The position numbers and the translations under genes were made by a program. Under the pieces are notes generated by a model, which saw only the letters and a list, made by a program, of their open reading frames with translations, made no database searches and had not been told where the DNA came from. Shown here piece by piece: positions 1 to 10,830 of a stretch of DNA of 64,000 bases. Position 1 is the stretch's first letter. Every line of letters starts with the position of its first letter. The stretch is from Bugula neritina (Eukaryota; Bryozoa; Gymnolaemata; Cheilostomatida; Bugulidae), in the NCBI GenBank assembly GCA_964035545.1, contig OZ037767.1:31226628-31290627 (forward strand), read 5' to 3'.

Positions 1-478
1 GAGTACAAAGTAATGAAAAACATTTCAGTAGAATGAAATATTTACTGTATTTTGCTTGGCGCTACCTATATAATATGCTATGGTATTTGGTAACGGTAAA
101 TACACCAACAGGAATTGCCAACATATTATAAATAGTAATATAGTGTCTTGAGCAAATCTTTATATATTGTCTCCTCGTTTACGTCGAGTAGATAACTGTT
201 GCAAAGCATGCTTATTTAGCGGCTCTCCTCGCAAGTCGAGTAGTATATGAAGTAACACACCATGCAGCCACTTAGCTAGTCACGTTGCTGTTACTTTGAA
301 CTGTGGGAGGAGCCGAAGATGGCGACACAGGAAATGGGTCGATGTTCTCAGGTGTCAATATTGAAGCGTGTCGGGAGCGCATCATTCTATTCTCTAAATA
401 TAAAGGGGTGTCAACGTCAGTAAGTGTCAACATTAGTAAGTGTCAACATCAGTAAGTGTCAACTCCATTATGTGTAAC
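1..478. other. 3' flank of OSTM1, no gene seen
   Basis: No coding segment with family resemblance or good splice sites was found. Around 408-466 a 16-bp unit (core gtgtcaacatcagtaa) is repeated about four times. The stretch lies downstream of the OSTM1 stop on the minus strand, so it may hold the end of that gene's 3' UTR, but no clear AATAAA was found on that strand. Confidence 0.5.
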
Positions 479-3400
479 TTACACAATGATTAGTAACTTA
501 CGTTTCACTATTTTCTTCTCCAAGCGCTGATAGTGTATGTGAGACCCGATATAGAAAACGGCAGGAAGAAGTAGAAAGAGGACAGTTATGGTGATAGTAA
601 TGCCGTCTTGTGGAGTGTTTTGAGTGCAGTTGAATGTGTTGGCCCAGATTATCCTAGTGTAGTTCATCTACAATGTACGTACACACTTGACTTACTTACT
701 TACTCTATCTACTATATCTACCCAGAGTTTACTTACTCTATCTACTATATATTACTTACTCTATCTACTATATATTACTTACTCTATCTACTATATACTA
801 CTTACTCTATCTACTATATATTACTTACACTATCTACTATATATTACTTACTCTATCTACTATATATTACTTACTCTATCTACTATATATTACTTACTCT
901 ATCTACTCTATATTACTTACTGCATCTACTATATCCATACACAAGCCGCTGCCATACTTAGTATCCAAGTCTTTGTAGTCAGCGTTGAGGTTGAGGTAAC
1001 TGGTATTACACACTCGACACGCATCCGACTGGTTTGCTGTCAGTACTGTGACCTTGTTATTCTCGTCGGTCTGTACGCCTGGCAGCAACTCGTACTACAA
1101 GACACGCCTACTTTAACAACAGCCACACCTTATAGATTTATAATGTACTTCCCAGTACCAGTAGTAGTTGAATAATGTTTCAGTAATGCATAATAACATG
1201 TTTACTGACTAAAAATTAGAATGATAATGAAAACACCATATATTTAGTTACATCTCATGCAAGCAGTTAGTGTGAGTTTCAACAGTGAGTTTATCATCTG
1301 CATGCAATCGAATCGAATTCTCAGTCTTTAGATCATATTATATATAACATTATATATTATATTACATTCAATATATACTACAGAGTAGAGTACATGTTAT
1401 TATTATTATTCATATATTGAATTATGATATATTCAACAATTATATGAGCAATCATATTTCCCATATTATTTATATTTGGATCACAGCTTATGGTAGGTTT
1501 TGGTTTGACTCAAATGAGACAAAGAGTAGAAAGTACTTCATACCTTTAGTGTTGCCTGCACACAATAATACAGTGAATAATACAATAATACAGTAAATAA
1601 TACAATAATACAGTAAATAATACAATAATACAGTGAATAATACAATAATACAGTAAATAATACAATAATACAGTAAATAATACAATAATGCAGTGAATAA
1701 TACAATAATACAGTGAATAATACAATAACACAGTGAATAATACAATAATACAGTGAATAATACAATAACACAGTGAATAATACAATAATACAGTGAATAA
1801 TACAATAACAGTGAATAATACAATAATACAGTGAATAATACAATAACACAGTGAATAATACAATAACACACTATAAAATAATGTACAATGCAATAATACA
1901 ATGTACAATACATTAATACAGTGCACAATATAGTACAGCCTAAAATAAAATACTCCACGATTTCATAACTAGCGGCCAGTTGAGATCAGGTGAAAATAAT
2001 TACTGTATGAAAAGACATACAAGTTACTTGTGCAGTTTGTTGGACAAAAAAAATTCTAGCTGCAGTAAAGGCTATTATTCAGCTAAAAGTTAGAAAGCAG
2101 AAAAATGTACTCACTGTATAATTAGCAAAGCATGTGATGGTAGCGTTAGCCAGCTCTCTAAAGTGAATGACAAACTTTGCGGGTGTCCATGTGATATTCC
2201 CTGTCCAGCTCATACTAGCGAAGCAATCTACATACATACATCCTTCTAGAATCTACATACATACATCCTTCTAGAATCTACATACATACATCCTTCTAGA
2301 ATCTACATACATACATCCTTCTAGAATCTACATACATACATCCTTCTAGAATCTACATACATACATCCTTCTAGAATCTACATACATACATCCTTCTAGA
2401 ATCTACATACATACATCCTTCTAGAATCTGAATGTTCTACTAGATGTGTTATACTACATGTGTTATATAGAGGGCTATTTGAAACTGCACATAGCATATA
2501 CATGATTTCAACTGTATAGTGTCCAACATGTGGCCTACAGGACAGAAGGTGTTGAACTGAACATCAATAAGATGTTATTTAGACCTTTCATGTTGTAATA
2601 CAATATACACCACACATCCCATATACCTTAAATTATATCCATCAGGCAATATATTCTGTACGTACAGTCACAAGTATACAGTAAGGGTACGTACAGTCAC
2701 AAGTATACAGTAAGTGTACATGCTGTCACAAGTATACAGAAAGTGTACGTACAGTCACAAGTATACAGAAAGTGTACGTACAGTCACAAGTGTACAGAAA
2801 GTGTACGTACAGTCACAAGTAAACAGTAAGTGTACGTACAGTCACAAGAGTAGGTATATAGAAAGTGTACGTACTGTCGCAAGAGTAGGTATATAGAAAG
2901 TGTACGTACTGTCGCAAGAGTAGGTATATAGAAAGTGTACGTACTGTCGCAATGAGAAGTAGACCAGAGATTATCAAAGAACGACTTAGTCTGCTGGATA
3001 GCCATCACCATATCAGCGTTTAGTATCCAATCCTTGCAGTTATCTGTCTTCTCTCTCCCCTGAGACATGGGGTGGTCCGTCATCTACACAGTGAGAGTCA
3101 TAGCTTGAGTTACTGTACTAGAGTGAGGGGGTGTGAACGTGCCCCCAAACACATACATTTTGTCCCCTAAGTGGTAGCTGCTATGAAGATTCCTACTAAA
3201 AGGTGTAGCTCTCAGATAAGTTTTAGAAATAAGGGGAAAAACTTGTTTTGTTATATTTTTGAAGTAAAAGTTCATATATAAAATCTAGTGATTTTCCTTA
3301 TGCATGAGGTCCTGCAAACCACTCAACCTAACAAATAGCATTAGCAACCCTGATAGCAGTGGTGCACACATATTTGGAACATAGTCTAGTGAAATTCCTT

Positions 3401-4047
3401 AAACTGACGTGTTGAAAATGTAGCGTTTTCAAAGATGGCTCCCATTTCAGTTTATGAATTACTTATTTAATGACAGTTGAAAATTGTGAAGTATGATATT
3501 GCAGAAATATCAGGGCAAGATAATTCCTTAGTCAAAGACTCATCTTCAGCTATCCTGTTTTATTGATTAGCCAAAAACAAAGTTTAGATTTGTAGTTCAA
3601 AAATAGTTCAGCAACAACCTTTTGCAAAATTGAAAAAACCCATTCAATGCACTATACTAAGTTTCATACATATTTTCATAACAACTACAGAGATTTATCT
3701 CTTCCCTGACCCAACAATACCTTTTCTAGATCAGAGTATGCCCTGTTGACAATGAGATACTCCTTAACACAGTTCATGCATAACTGCAATGGCCGGGAAT
3801 TCTCTATAAAACACCTCGTATAGTTAGCGGCTGCATCCGCAAATCTCGAAGCAAATGCGTTGCATATAGACGTGATGTCTCCTGACGATTTATTCTTCCT
3901 GTGGGCTGCTTCTAGTTCAATACTGTGAACTTCTGGCGACAGCATTACACCGAGTTCACCAGACAGCGACTGCATTGCACTGAGATAGTCTGCTGACACA
4001 CAGCTGCTATTGCATAGTAACATCAATATCAGGAATATCACCTTCAT
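479..4047 (-). CDS. OSTM1: OSTM1, osteopetrosis-associated transmembrane protein 1
   Basis: Five coding exons: 4047-3721, 3059-2945, 2227-2115, 1094-921 and 667-479, with intron phases 0, 1, 0, 0, giving about 305 residues (human OSTM1 is a little longer). Residues 1-19 are a hydrophobic signal peptide. The luminal part is Cys-rich with several N-glycosylation sequons (for example ANYT, GNIT, NAT) and family-like motifs such as NCKDWILNAD, CDNC, CRVCNTSYLNLN and NYTRIIWANTFNC. A single membrane helix (TITVLFLLLPAVFYIG) near the C-terminus precedes a short basic cytosolic tail. In animals OSTM1 is the beta subunit of the lysosomal chloride/proton exchanger ClC-7 and stabilises it; that role is carried over from the family. 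Donors are GTATTG, GTACGT, GTGAGT and GTAAGT. Introns 2 and 4 begin with minisatellites that copy the splice site, and intron 2 also ends with one. The gene diverges from MRPS31. Confidence 0.88.
684..935. repeat. 23-bp minisatellite spanning the OSTM1 exon 4/intron 4 junction
   Basis: About nine copies of a 23-bp unit (plus-strand core acttactctatctactata). On the coding strand each copy carries TAGTAGAT..GTAAGT, a copy of the last bases of exon 4 (TAGTAGATGCA) followed by its GTAAGT donor at 920. The array therefore multiplies the 5' splice site. Confidence 0.9.
1560..1880. repeat. 20-bp minisatellite in OSTM1 intron 3
   Basis: About sixteen copies of a 20-bp unit with core aatacaataatacagtgaat. 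It lies inside intron 3, away from both splice sites. Open frames running through it are repeat artefacts. Confidence 0.9.
2227..2426. repeat. 25-bp minisatellite ending at the OSTM1 exon 3 acceptor
   Basis: Eight copies of a 25-bp unit with plus-strand core tctacatacatacatccttc. On the coding strand each copy reads ATGTATGTATGTAG followed by ATT, the same as the real acceptor (GTATGTATGTAG, then exon 3 at 2227). The 3' splice site is thus multiplied upstream of the exon. Confidence 0.85.
2657..2955. repeat. 29-35-bp minisatellite spanning the OSTM1 exon 2/intron 2 junction
   Basis: About ten units with plus-strand core gtacgtacagtcacaag. Units next to the exon read GCGACAGTACGTAC on the coding strand, the same as the exon 2 end (TGCGACA) plus its GTACGT donor at 2944. 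Units further away have drifted to GACTGTACGT. Unit length shifts from about 35 bp near the exon to 29 bp further away. Confidence 0.88.
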
Positions 4048-5265
4048 AGTTGCTCTTTGCTACACCAAATCGGCTAAAAGTTGAAATATGAAACACAAAA
4101 TACTTCAAGTTTAAAAACAAACCATAACTCTAATAAAAAACACAAACTAATAAATATATAAATATGACAATATAGAGTTGATTATTCACAGAGCTATTGA
4201 ACAGCTAACACAAATGTATGAGCTTGAAGTAATACTTATAGACAGGGGACAAATCAATTGAGCACAATTAGTATAAGTTATACTAATAGTAATTGTGTTC
4301 AATTGATTTGTCCCCTGTCCCCCACTTTTGTCTTTTAGTTATACTTAGTCTTATACTTATAGTTATACTAATACGAATACTAATAGTAATACTAATAAAT
4401 TATAATAATACTAAGTCTAATAGTAATACTTAAAGTTAATCAGTTATACAGTATAACTTATACTTAATCTTATAGTACTAGTAGGTAAGTTATTAGTTAT
4501 ACTTATAGTTATACTTTTACTTTTGGTTTTACTTTTATTATTGGAATAATTATAATTATAATAAATTGATAACTTATTACTTACAGTTACACTAGAAGTA
4601 TTTGAAATACAATACCAAAACTATTTCAAAAGTTATAAAAATATTATTTTCATGAAATTTTCACCATAATGATAATGATAAGATAAAAATCCATGTAAAC
4701 CTAGTAACTAATATTTACTTAGTCACATGAATGATGAGCGCTAACTATTTGACCCAATGAACAACCTTGTGTACTTTATGCTATCCAATTACAAATCAAG
4801 TCGGAATAAAATCAATATTTGGGGTGGGATCTCCTGACTACTTCCTATTCTTTTAACAAAACTAATCGTACCGAGGGCTCTGTTACCGAGTCAATTTTAA
4901 CGTTTTCTAAGACGGCTACTTTTTTATTGCTAGCCATGCAACACCAACGGCTGCAGTCACGAAGTTATATAAAGCTCATTTTTTATATATAAACATTGAT
5001 TGCCACTCACTATTTTACTTATTAAAAATAATATTGAAAGCCATATTTTAACTTCTATAGCTGTTTCAAGTTCATTTGTGTTTTGCGCATCTCAGCTTCA
5101 AGTTGAAGTTGATCGACATTTTCATCTTGAAGTTGAAGTTCAAGTTGATCTTCATCTTACAGTTACAGTTAATTCATTATCTTCATCTTGTTCTTGTAGA
5201 TTAGAAATTTGCCTTTATTTATATGTAAATACTGAGAGTAAGAGTGTTGAAAGCAGAAATTTATA
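4048..5265. other. OSTM1-MRPS31 divergent intergenic region
   Basis: This 1.2 kb spacer separates two divergent start codons and so should hold both promoters. It contains an imperfect hairpin (4241-4319), a block made of TTATAC/AGTTATA words (about 4320-4570), and at 5090-5170 a run of AAGTTGAAGTT-like words. No gene was recognised; the open frame at 5000-5266 is made of this simple sequence. Confidence 0.6.
4241..4319. repeat. 30-bp inverted repeat (hairpin) upstream of OSTM1
   Basis: Arms 4241-4270 and 4290-4319 are reverse complements with one mismatch; the outer end is gacaggggacaaatcaattg. The 19-nt loop holds a further palindrome (tata-agt-tata). It lies about 200 bp upstream of the OSTM1 start codon. 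Confidence 0.9.
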
Positions 5266-8200
5266 ATGGCTCTACTGTAAGTACTTGCCGCTAGGCTCTA
5301 TAGTTTCGTTCTGATTCTAGTGATAATCTCAATTGCATTTCTGATTGGCGCACTTGACTAGCACTCAGCACTGTCAATCCAGAAAAATTCTAGTTTTAGG
5401 TCTCGCTTTTTTATATTAAAATTGGTTGATATTCAAACATTAACCAAATTTGAAAATAATCACAGTAATAATAATTATAGCCATTAGCTTACAAGTCATT
5501 AAGTTTTTCCAACGCTGTTACTATTACTATTGGCAAATTACATATTGAGCTTAGTACTTTGACTTATGGGAATTTCAAAGACTCGGCCAGTCAATCATAC
5601 TACTTGATTCAGGTCAATTATATGACTTGAAGGTTTCAGCAATTTGACTAGTTGACAAGCTTCAAGTAATAGCTTACTCAAGTTAATGTGCCCGTTCTAG
5701 CAAAGATCTGTTATTCGATAAAGTATTTTTTATTTGATTTATTTAGATTTCTGTAGATACATTAGGAAATAACTCTGTAATCTGAATTGGTATTTTGTTC
5801 ACTTTTCCATAATATGCATAAAGTTGGTTAAAAGCAACTAATAAACTGCATTTGTGTAAATTGATTTTGAGTGTTTTTTTCTAGAAATTTGAACTTATAG
5901 ATAAAATGCCATTTAACACACATCATATACACTAACTACAACACTGTATTTGCTATTGGAGTTATGCTCCCTAACACTGTTGTGCCTGATGCTGTAGACA
6001 CACATGTCGCCGTGTCCTGCAACTTATTGAGCAGAAGCCCTCCTTACATCTCTGTCGTAACATCCAACAGTCGGCTGTTCTAGGAAAAAAATCAACTTCG
6101 GGAAAGAAATCTAAAGACAATAAATTGCAGGAAGACAGGTTTGAATATCATTTTATCTTATGATTTGTATTGCATCAGTTTTATTTTCCTTACAAGTGAG
6201 AGGAGAGTATTGAAGCAGAGGCTTTGTTATTCATTTTTGAATACTTGAACATTTGATTTGACTGAAATGTTATATTTTTTCAATTGATTTAAAACAATGA
6301 GGATGACTTTCAAATTTTAGCTGCTCCAATATTGTGCTTTGTAATTTCTTGTATTAATTTATGCCAATTTCAAATAGAGTTCCTCCTAATCATGTATGTA
6401 TGTATGTATAGTATTTAATATAATGTGATGACGTTTAGAGAAGAGAAGGACAAACTGTTGCATGCTGCTGCCAATGTTGCTGCTTCAATGCCACACATTG
6501 GAGATGAAGTCTTTGATGACTTGGCTGCTCAGATTGGGAAGATGGGCTCTGGTCCTTCTGACAGGTCAGTTGAGTCAGTTGTCTTACCTCGTCTCGCCTC
6601 ATCTAACCTTGTCTTACCTCGTATCGCCTCGTCTCCGATACGGTTCTGTTCACTCAGTATTTTCAGTGTCTTCAATACTTTATACTGCTCATGTTAGCTC
6701 GGTCTATATTAACTCAATATACTCAGTCTATATTAACTCAACATACTCAGTCTATATTAACTCAATATACTCAGTCTATATTAACTCAATATACTCAGTC
6801 TATATTAACTCAATATACTCAGTCTATAATAACTCAATATACTCAGTCTATATTAACTCAATATACTCAGTCTATATTAACTCAATATACTCAGTCTATA
6901 TTAACTCAATATACTCAGTCTATATTAACTCAATATACTCAGTCTATATTAACTCAACATACTCAGTCTATATTAACTCAATATACTCAGTCTATATTAA
7001 CTAAATATACTCAGTCTATATTAACTCAATATACTCAGTCTATAATAACTCAATACACTGAGTCTATATTAACTCAACATACTATATCAACCTGTTGTTG
7101 TGTTTGTAGTTCATCACAGTCTGCTTCTCAAAGCTCTACAAAGGTATGTCTTCCATCTGTAGCTTATTTTGTTGATTGCAAAAAGAAAACTCAAATGAAA
7201 ACATTCCAGAACTTTCCTGAACTTGGTAAGTCTCAGAGAGTTTCAATTGCTGTAAGAGTATTAGGAGTTATGTCCTCAATGTAGTAAGATATATAATGCT
7301 TCAGGGGTTGAGTGCAGATCAAACAAAGAAGCGTATTGATCAGATACTTCACAAGTACCGAGCTCTGTCTAAACAGTCGGTCAAGAGTTCAAGAAAGTCG
7401 CCAGGAAAAGTTACTTCAGCCGAAGATAAACCTCCACCTGATGAAAAACCTAGCCAATCAGAGCGTTCTGCTCCAGCAGCTGAGGAAAACCTTCCTCTAT
7501 TCTCTCAGACAGCATTCCTGGACAAGATAATTGCTAACAAGGTAATCGCTAACAAGGTAATCGCTAACAAGGTAATCAATCGCTAACAAGGTAATCAATC
7601 GCTAACAAGGTAATCAATCGCTAACAAGGTAATCGCTAACAAGATAATCGCTAACAAGGTAATTGCCATTCTCTACTTGAATAGCTGAACTTGTCATTTT
7701 AGTAGTTCAATATGTTTCACATGATATTATTGATCATTATATACCTGAACGTTTTATGGTCAGTCTTTGTATCTGGTCATTATCGGTTTGATCATCATCC
7801 TGTGTAATACTCGCCTATTTCCGCCCTGTCCTCACCTATCTCCGCCCTGTCCTGTAATATTCTGTGCTAATTGGTTATGTTGTTAGACTATGTTTGTTCA
7901 GATTTGTTTTACAACCCTACAGTTATTCTTTATAAGCCAAGTCTCCTAGGAAGCATTAGTTGTTGGGAACTGGGGCTACAGTAGTAATAATGAGGTCAAC
8001 AAGTAGAAATGAATACGTTTTAGAGAGTTGCCTGTTTTAATATTCATAAATCTGTATATGCGACTGTCAAAGTTAGTTTTACAAATTTTAGGGGGATTTT
8101 AGAGTTATCTCCCTAATATAATGTAAGATCTAAGCATTGCCATCTCAGCTGCACCGAATCAAACTGAATGTTTTAGTTGATTATTTGCTGCATTTGAAAC

Positions 8201-9829
8201 AGGGAAATCTGCCAAGTGATGCCCTCAAATCCAACAAGAAAAGTAGAAAGGGTAGAAAAGGCTCAAGTCCAGAAAGTACAGCCAGTAACAAAGTATCGGG
8301 TGACTTAGATGGGCCCCGTATGACTGCAAGTTTCAAGACACAAGAAAGAGCTAAGGCTAGGACTACAAAAACTCAGTCTGTGGACCTAGACTTGGACATG
8401 GATGACGTGCCACTAGAAAACATACAGGGGGTAGCTAGAAGGAGACCAAACACCAATCCTAAGGCTACGCCTATTGCATTTGAAGTTCTGAAGAAAGCAA
8501 TCGTTGGTGGGTGTTGACTGCTGGTGTGACCGGTGTCAGTTACTACTAGTTACTACTAGTTACTATTAGTTACGGCTAGGCACTGCTAGGTACTGATAGC
8601 CTCTTTTACTAGCTGCTAGGTACTGATAGTCTCTTTTACTAGCTGTTAGTTACTGCTAGGCACTGCTAGGTACTGATAGTCTCTTTTACTAGCTGCTAGT
8701 TACTGCTTGTGTCTTCAAGTTACTATTTGATAATCTCGACTGATTTGTAAGCGTCTAGAGGTTGTTGACTGACTTTTCTTTATATCAGATGGTTAGAGCT
8801 GTCTGTGTGTGACGTGTTATTCTGTATGGAAAAGAGCTTATTTATACATTGGTACTTGTAGATGGAAAACTTTCTGATGGGGATTTACTGGCAGGTGTGG
8901 AACCTCTGCATATTTTCAACCCAGAAAAGTGGACAGAAGCCAATCTGGGAGGTAAGAGTTGGCAGTAACTCATATAATTGATACAAATTGATCTTTATTG
9001 ATTGATTGATTGATTGATTTCACACATCTCTAATATTTTATTCCTTGCTCTGCGCTGTGTAATTTATTTATATGAAATACTGACTTCTGGTAATGTTGTA
9101 TTTGTCACATCAGACCCCATTCCTATGCCGAACACCTGGAAGAAACAGTTCGACACGCAACTCGAAGAATCTAAGTTTTTCCCACATAATGCTTTTGAAG
9201 AAATGATTCAGTGGACAGAGGAGGGAAAACTCTGGAAGTTTCCAATTGATAATGAGCAAGGCAAGACAACTTCATAATGTTAAGATATTTCCTGTTGTGT
9301 GAGCTCACAAGCTATCTTTAGGTTTGAACAGTTTTTTTCTGTGATTTCATTTCAACCTGATATATTCAGAATGAGATAAAGTTCTTATTGTATATTTATT
9401 ATAACTTATATTGTTGTGTTATATTTTTAATATATTATTTTATATATTTATCATGTTATGGTCTAGGCTAGTCTAATTGAAATTGTTTTCTTGTCTCAAC
9501 TCCGAGAACCACCAGGGGTGTATACAGTAACTCTCCCCCTCTCCAGCTGGTCTATACGCCTGTCTGTCTGTCTGTCTTTCTCAGGTATGGACGAAGAACA
9601 CAACACGCCGTTCTACGAGCACGTCTTCCTAGAAGAGTACTTGCAGCCCTTCCCCAAAAGTGGACCAATCAAAACCTTCATGGAGCAAGTAGTCCTTGGC
9701 CTTAGCAAGAACCCCCACCTGACCGTCGAGGAGAAGAGGGGGCATATCAAGTGGTTCGAGGAGTATTTTAGAGAGAAGCAGCCATTTGTGACATCAGAGA
9801 ACTTGTTAGCCGAGTCAGCTGCGGTATGA
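5266..9829 (+). CDS. MRPS31: MRPS31, mitochondrial small ribosomal subunit protein mS31
   Basis: Nine exons: 5266-5276 (ATGGCTCTACT), 5998-6138, 6439-6564, 7110-7143, 7305-7541, 8149-8506 (or from 8203), 8862-8951, 9114-9260 and 9585-9829. Phases agree at every junction; the total is 462 residues (444 with the alternative exon 6 start). The C-terminal half carries the family signature: FEEMIQWTEEGKLWKFPI, then EHVFLEEYLQPFPKSGPI, then GLSKNPHLTVEEK and WFEEYF. The N-terminus is basic and poor in acidic residues (MALLHTCRRVLQLIEQK), as expected for a mitochondrial targeting peptide, and the middle is low-complexity and Lys/Ser-rich. The protein is part of the small mitoribosomal subunit. Intron 8 has a GC donor. 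The start rests on exact phase agreement between the tiny first exon and the acceptor at 5997. Confidence 0.88.
6697..7085. repeat. 24-bp minisatellite in MRPS31 intron 3
   Basis: About sixteen copies of a 24-bp unit with core tctatattaactcaatata. It fills most of intron 3 and stops about 25 bp before the exon 4 acceptor. Long open frames here are repeat translations and not genes. Confidence 0.92.
7527..7665. repeat. 15/19-bp minisatellite spanning the MRPS31 exon 5/intron 5 junction
   Basis: About eight units with core gctaacaaggtaatc. The exon ends ATTGCTAACAAG and the donor is GTAATC, so each unit repeats the exon tail plus the splice donor. The first units are in frame (IANKV repeats); insertion of aatc in later units breaks the frame. 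Confidence 0.9.
8530..8710. repeat. Imperfect tandem repeats in MRPS31 intron 6
   Basis: Repeated words tactgctaggtactgatag and ctcttttactagctg alternate in several imperfect units just downstream of exon 6. The repeat does not copy the GTGGGT donor at 8507. Confidence 0.8.
9261..9584 (+). other. GC-AG intron 8 of MRPS31
   Basis: Exon 8 ends GAGCAAG at 9260 and the intron starts GCAAGA, the usual form of a GC donor (AG before it, AAG after it). The acceptor TTTCTCAG ends at 9584 after a TGTC-repeat pyrimidine tract. Phase 1 agrees on both sides, and the joined protein follows the family order. Confidence 0.75.
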
Positions 9830-9958
9830 ATATCTTGGACTAAGCTAGGCCTACTCAATGTATACTCTTGAATATTTTATTGAGAGAGTTGAAGTTTTTG
9901 TAAATGTCTGCCAAGTTTGTGTGAAATGCTTTATATAAAATGGTTTTCATTTTAACAC

Positions 9959-9964
9959 AATAAA
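9959..9964 (+). terminator. MRPS31 poly(A) signal
   Basis: Canonical AATAAA 130 bp after the MRPS31 stop codon. Confidence 0.7.
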
Positions 9965-10830
9965 CATCATTTAGAAATAATAAAATATTTATTTATTTAA
10001 TGATGCTAGATATAACAAAATAATAAAAATAATACTTAAATCATGCGGTGTGAAAAAATATGAAACTATAAAAATAAAATGTCTAATTTCGATGAAATAA
10101 TAATTGCTATACAGAAATTATATATAATATAATATAATTGCTATACAGAAATTATATATAATATAATATAATTGCTATACAGAAATTGTATATAATATAA
10201 TTGCCAGCAGGTGTGACAATGTAGGTTGAGTTTAGCTAAGATATACGGAGATGAAGAGGCATGGTTTCTAATATTGCTAAATAACGTATCAGATTGTCCT
10301 ATAATGAACTTTACAATCATATGTATGAGATTCTTGTGCATTTACAAGTCAATTCGAAATGCCTCACGTGCTCCACCCAGCTGTGGTAACCTTCAGCGCC
10401 GCAGGTATAAAGAGTAAGGCTATGGAACATATTGCAGGTAAAGTATGTGTGATAATCAGTCATCCTGTTGCCAAGCTATGTGGTGCCACAATACTAATGT
10501 AAAACAATGGTGTGGTGCTGCAATGGCAATGCCATACAATAGTGCTATTTGTAATCATTGCTGTGATGACTCATTATAATGGTGAATCAGTATCTCCATG
10601 ATGTCTACACACTGAGCATTACTCCAGTGAATATGGAGCCAGTTTGCACATCAATGACCCTGTGGCATTTGTTGGTCACTTTTATACTCACATATTCAGA
10701 TTTCTACAACAGAATATAATTCATTACAATCAGCTATAAAGAACATACGCTGAGCGTACTATTAATGTTTTCATATGAAATCACCCCCTCCCCTTATGCT
10801 TAGCACCTAATAGCATCATGAAGTAGAGTG
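9965..10830. other. Convergent intergenic region
   Basis: Between the 3' ends of MRPS31 (plus) and the adipolin-like gene (minus). It holds three copies of an AT-rich unit of about 40 bp (core attgctatacagaaatt) at about 10102-10205. No gene seen. Confidence 0.6.

Noticed and set aside
1488-1958. Minus-strand Cys/Ile/Tyr-rich frames
   Set aside because: Repeat translations of the 20-bp minisatellite in OSTM1 intron 3.
2227-2426. Regular 25-bp repeats considered as a CRISPR-like array
   Set aside because: Units are directly adjacent with no unique spacers, and the genome is eukaryotic.
6462-7284. Two plus-strand frames of 180 and 197 residues
   Set aside because: They are translations of the 24-bp repeat in MRPS31 intron 3, joined to real exon ends.
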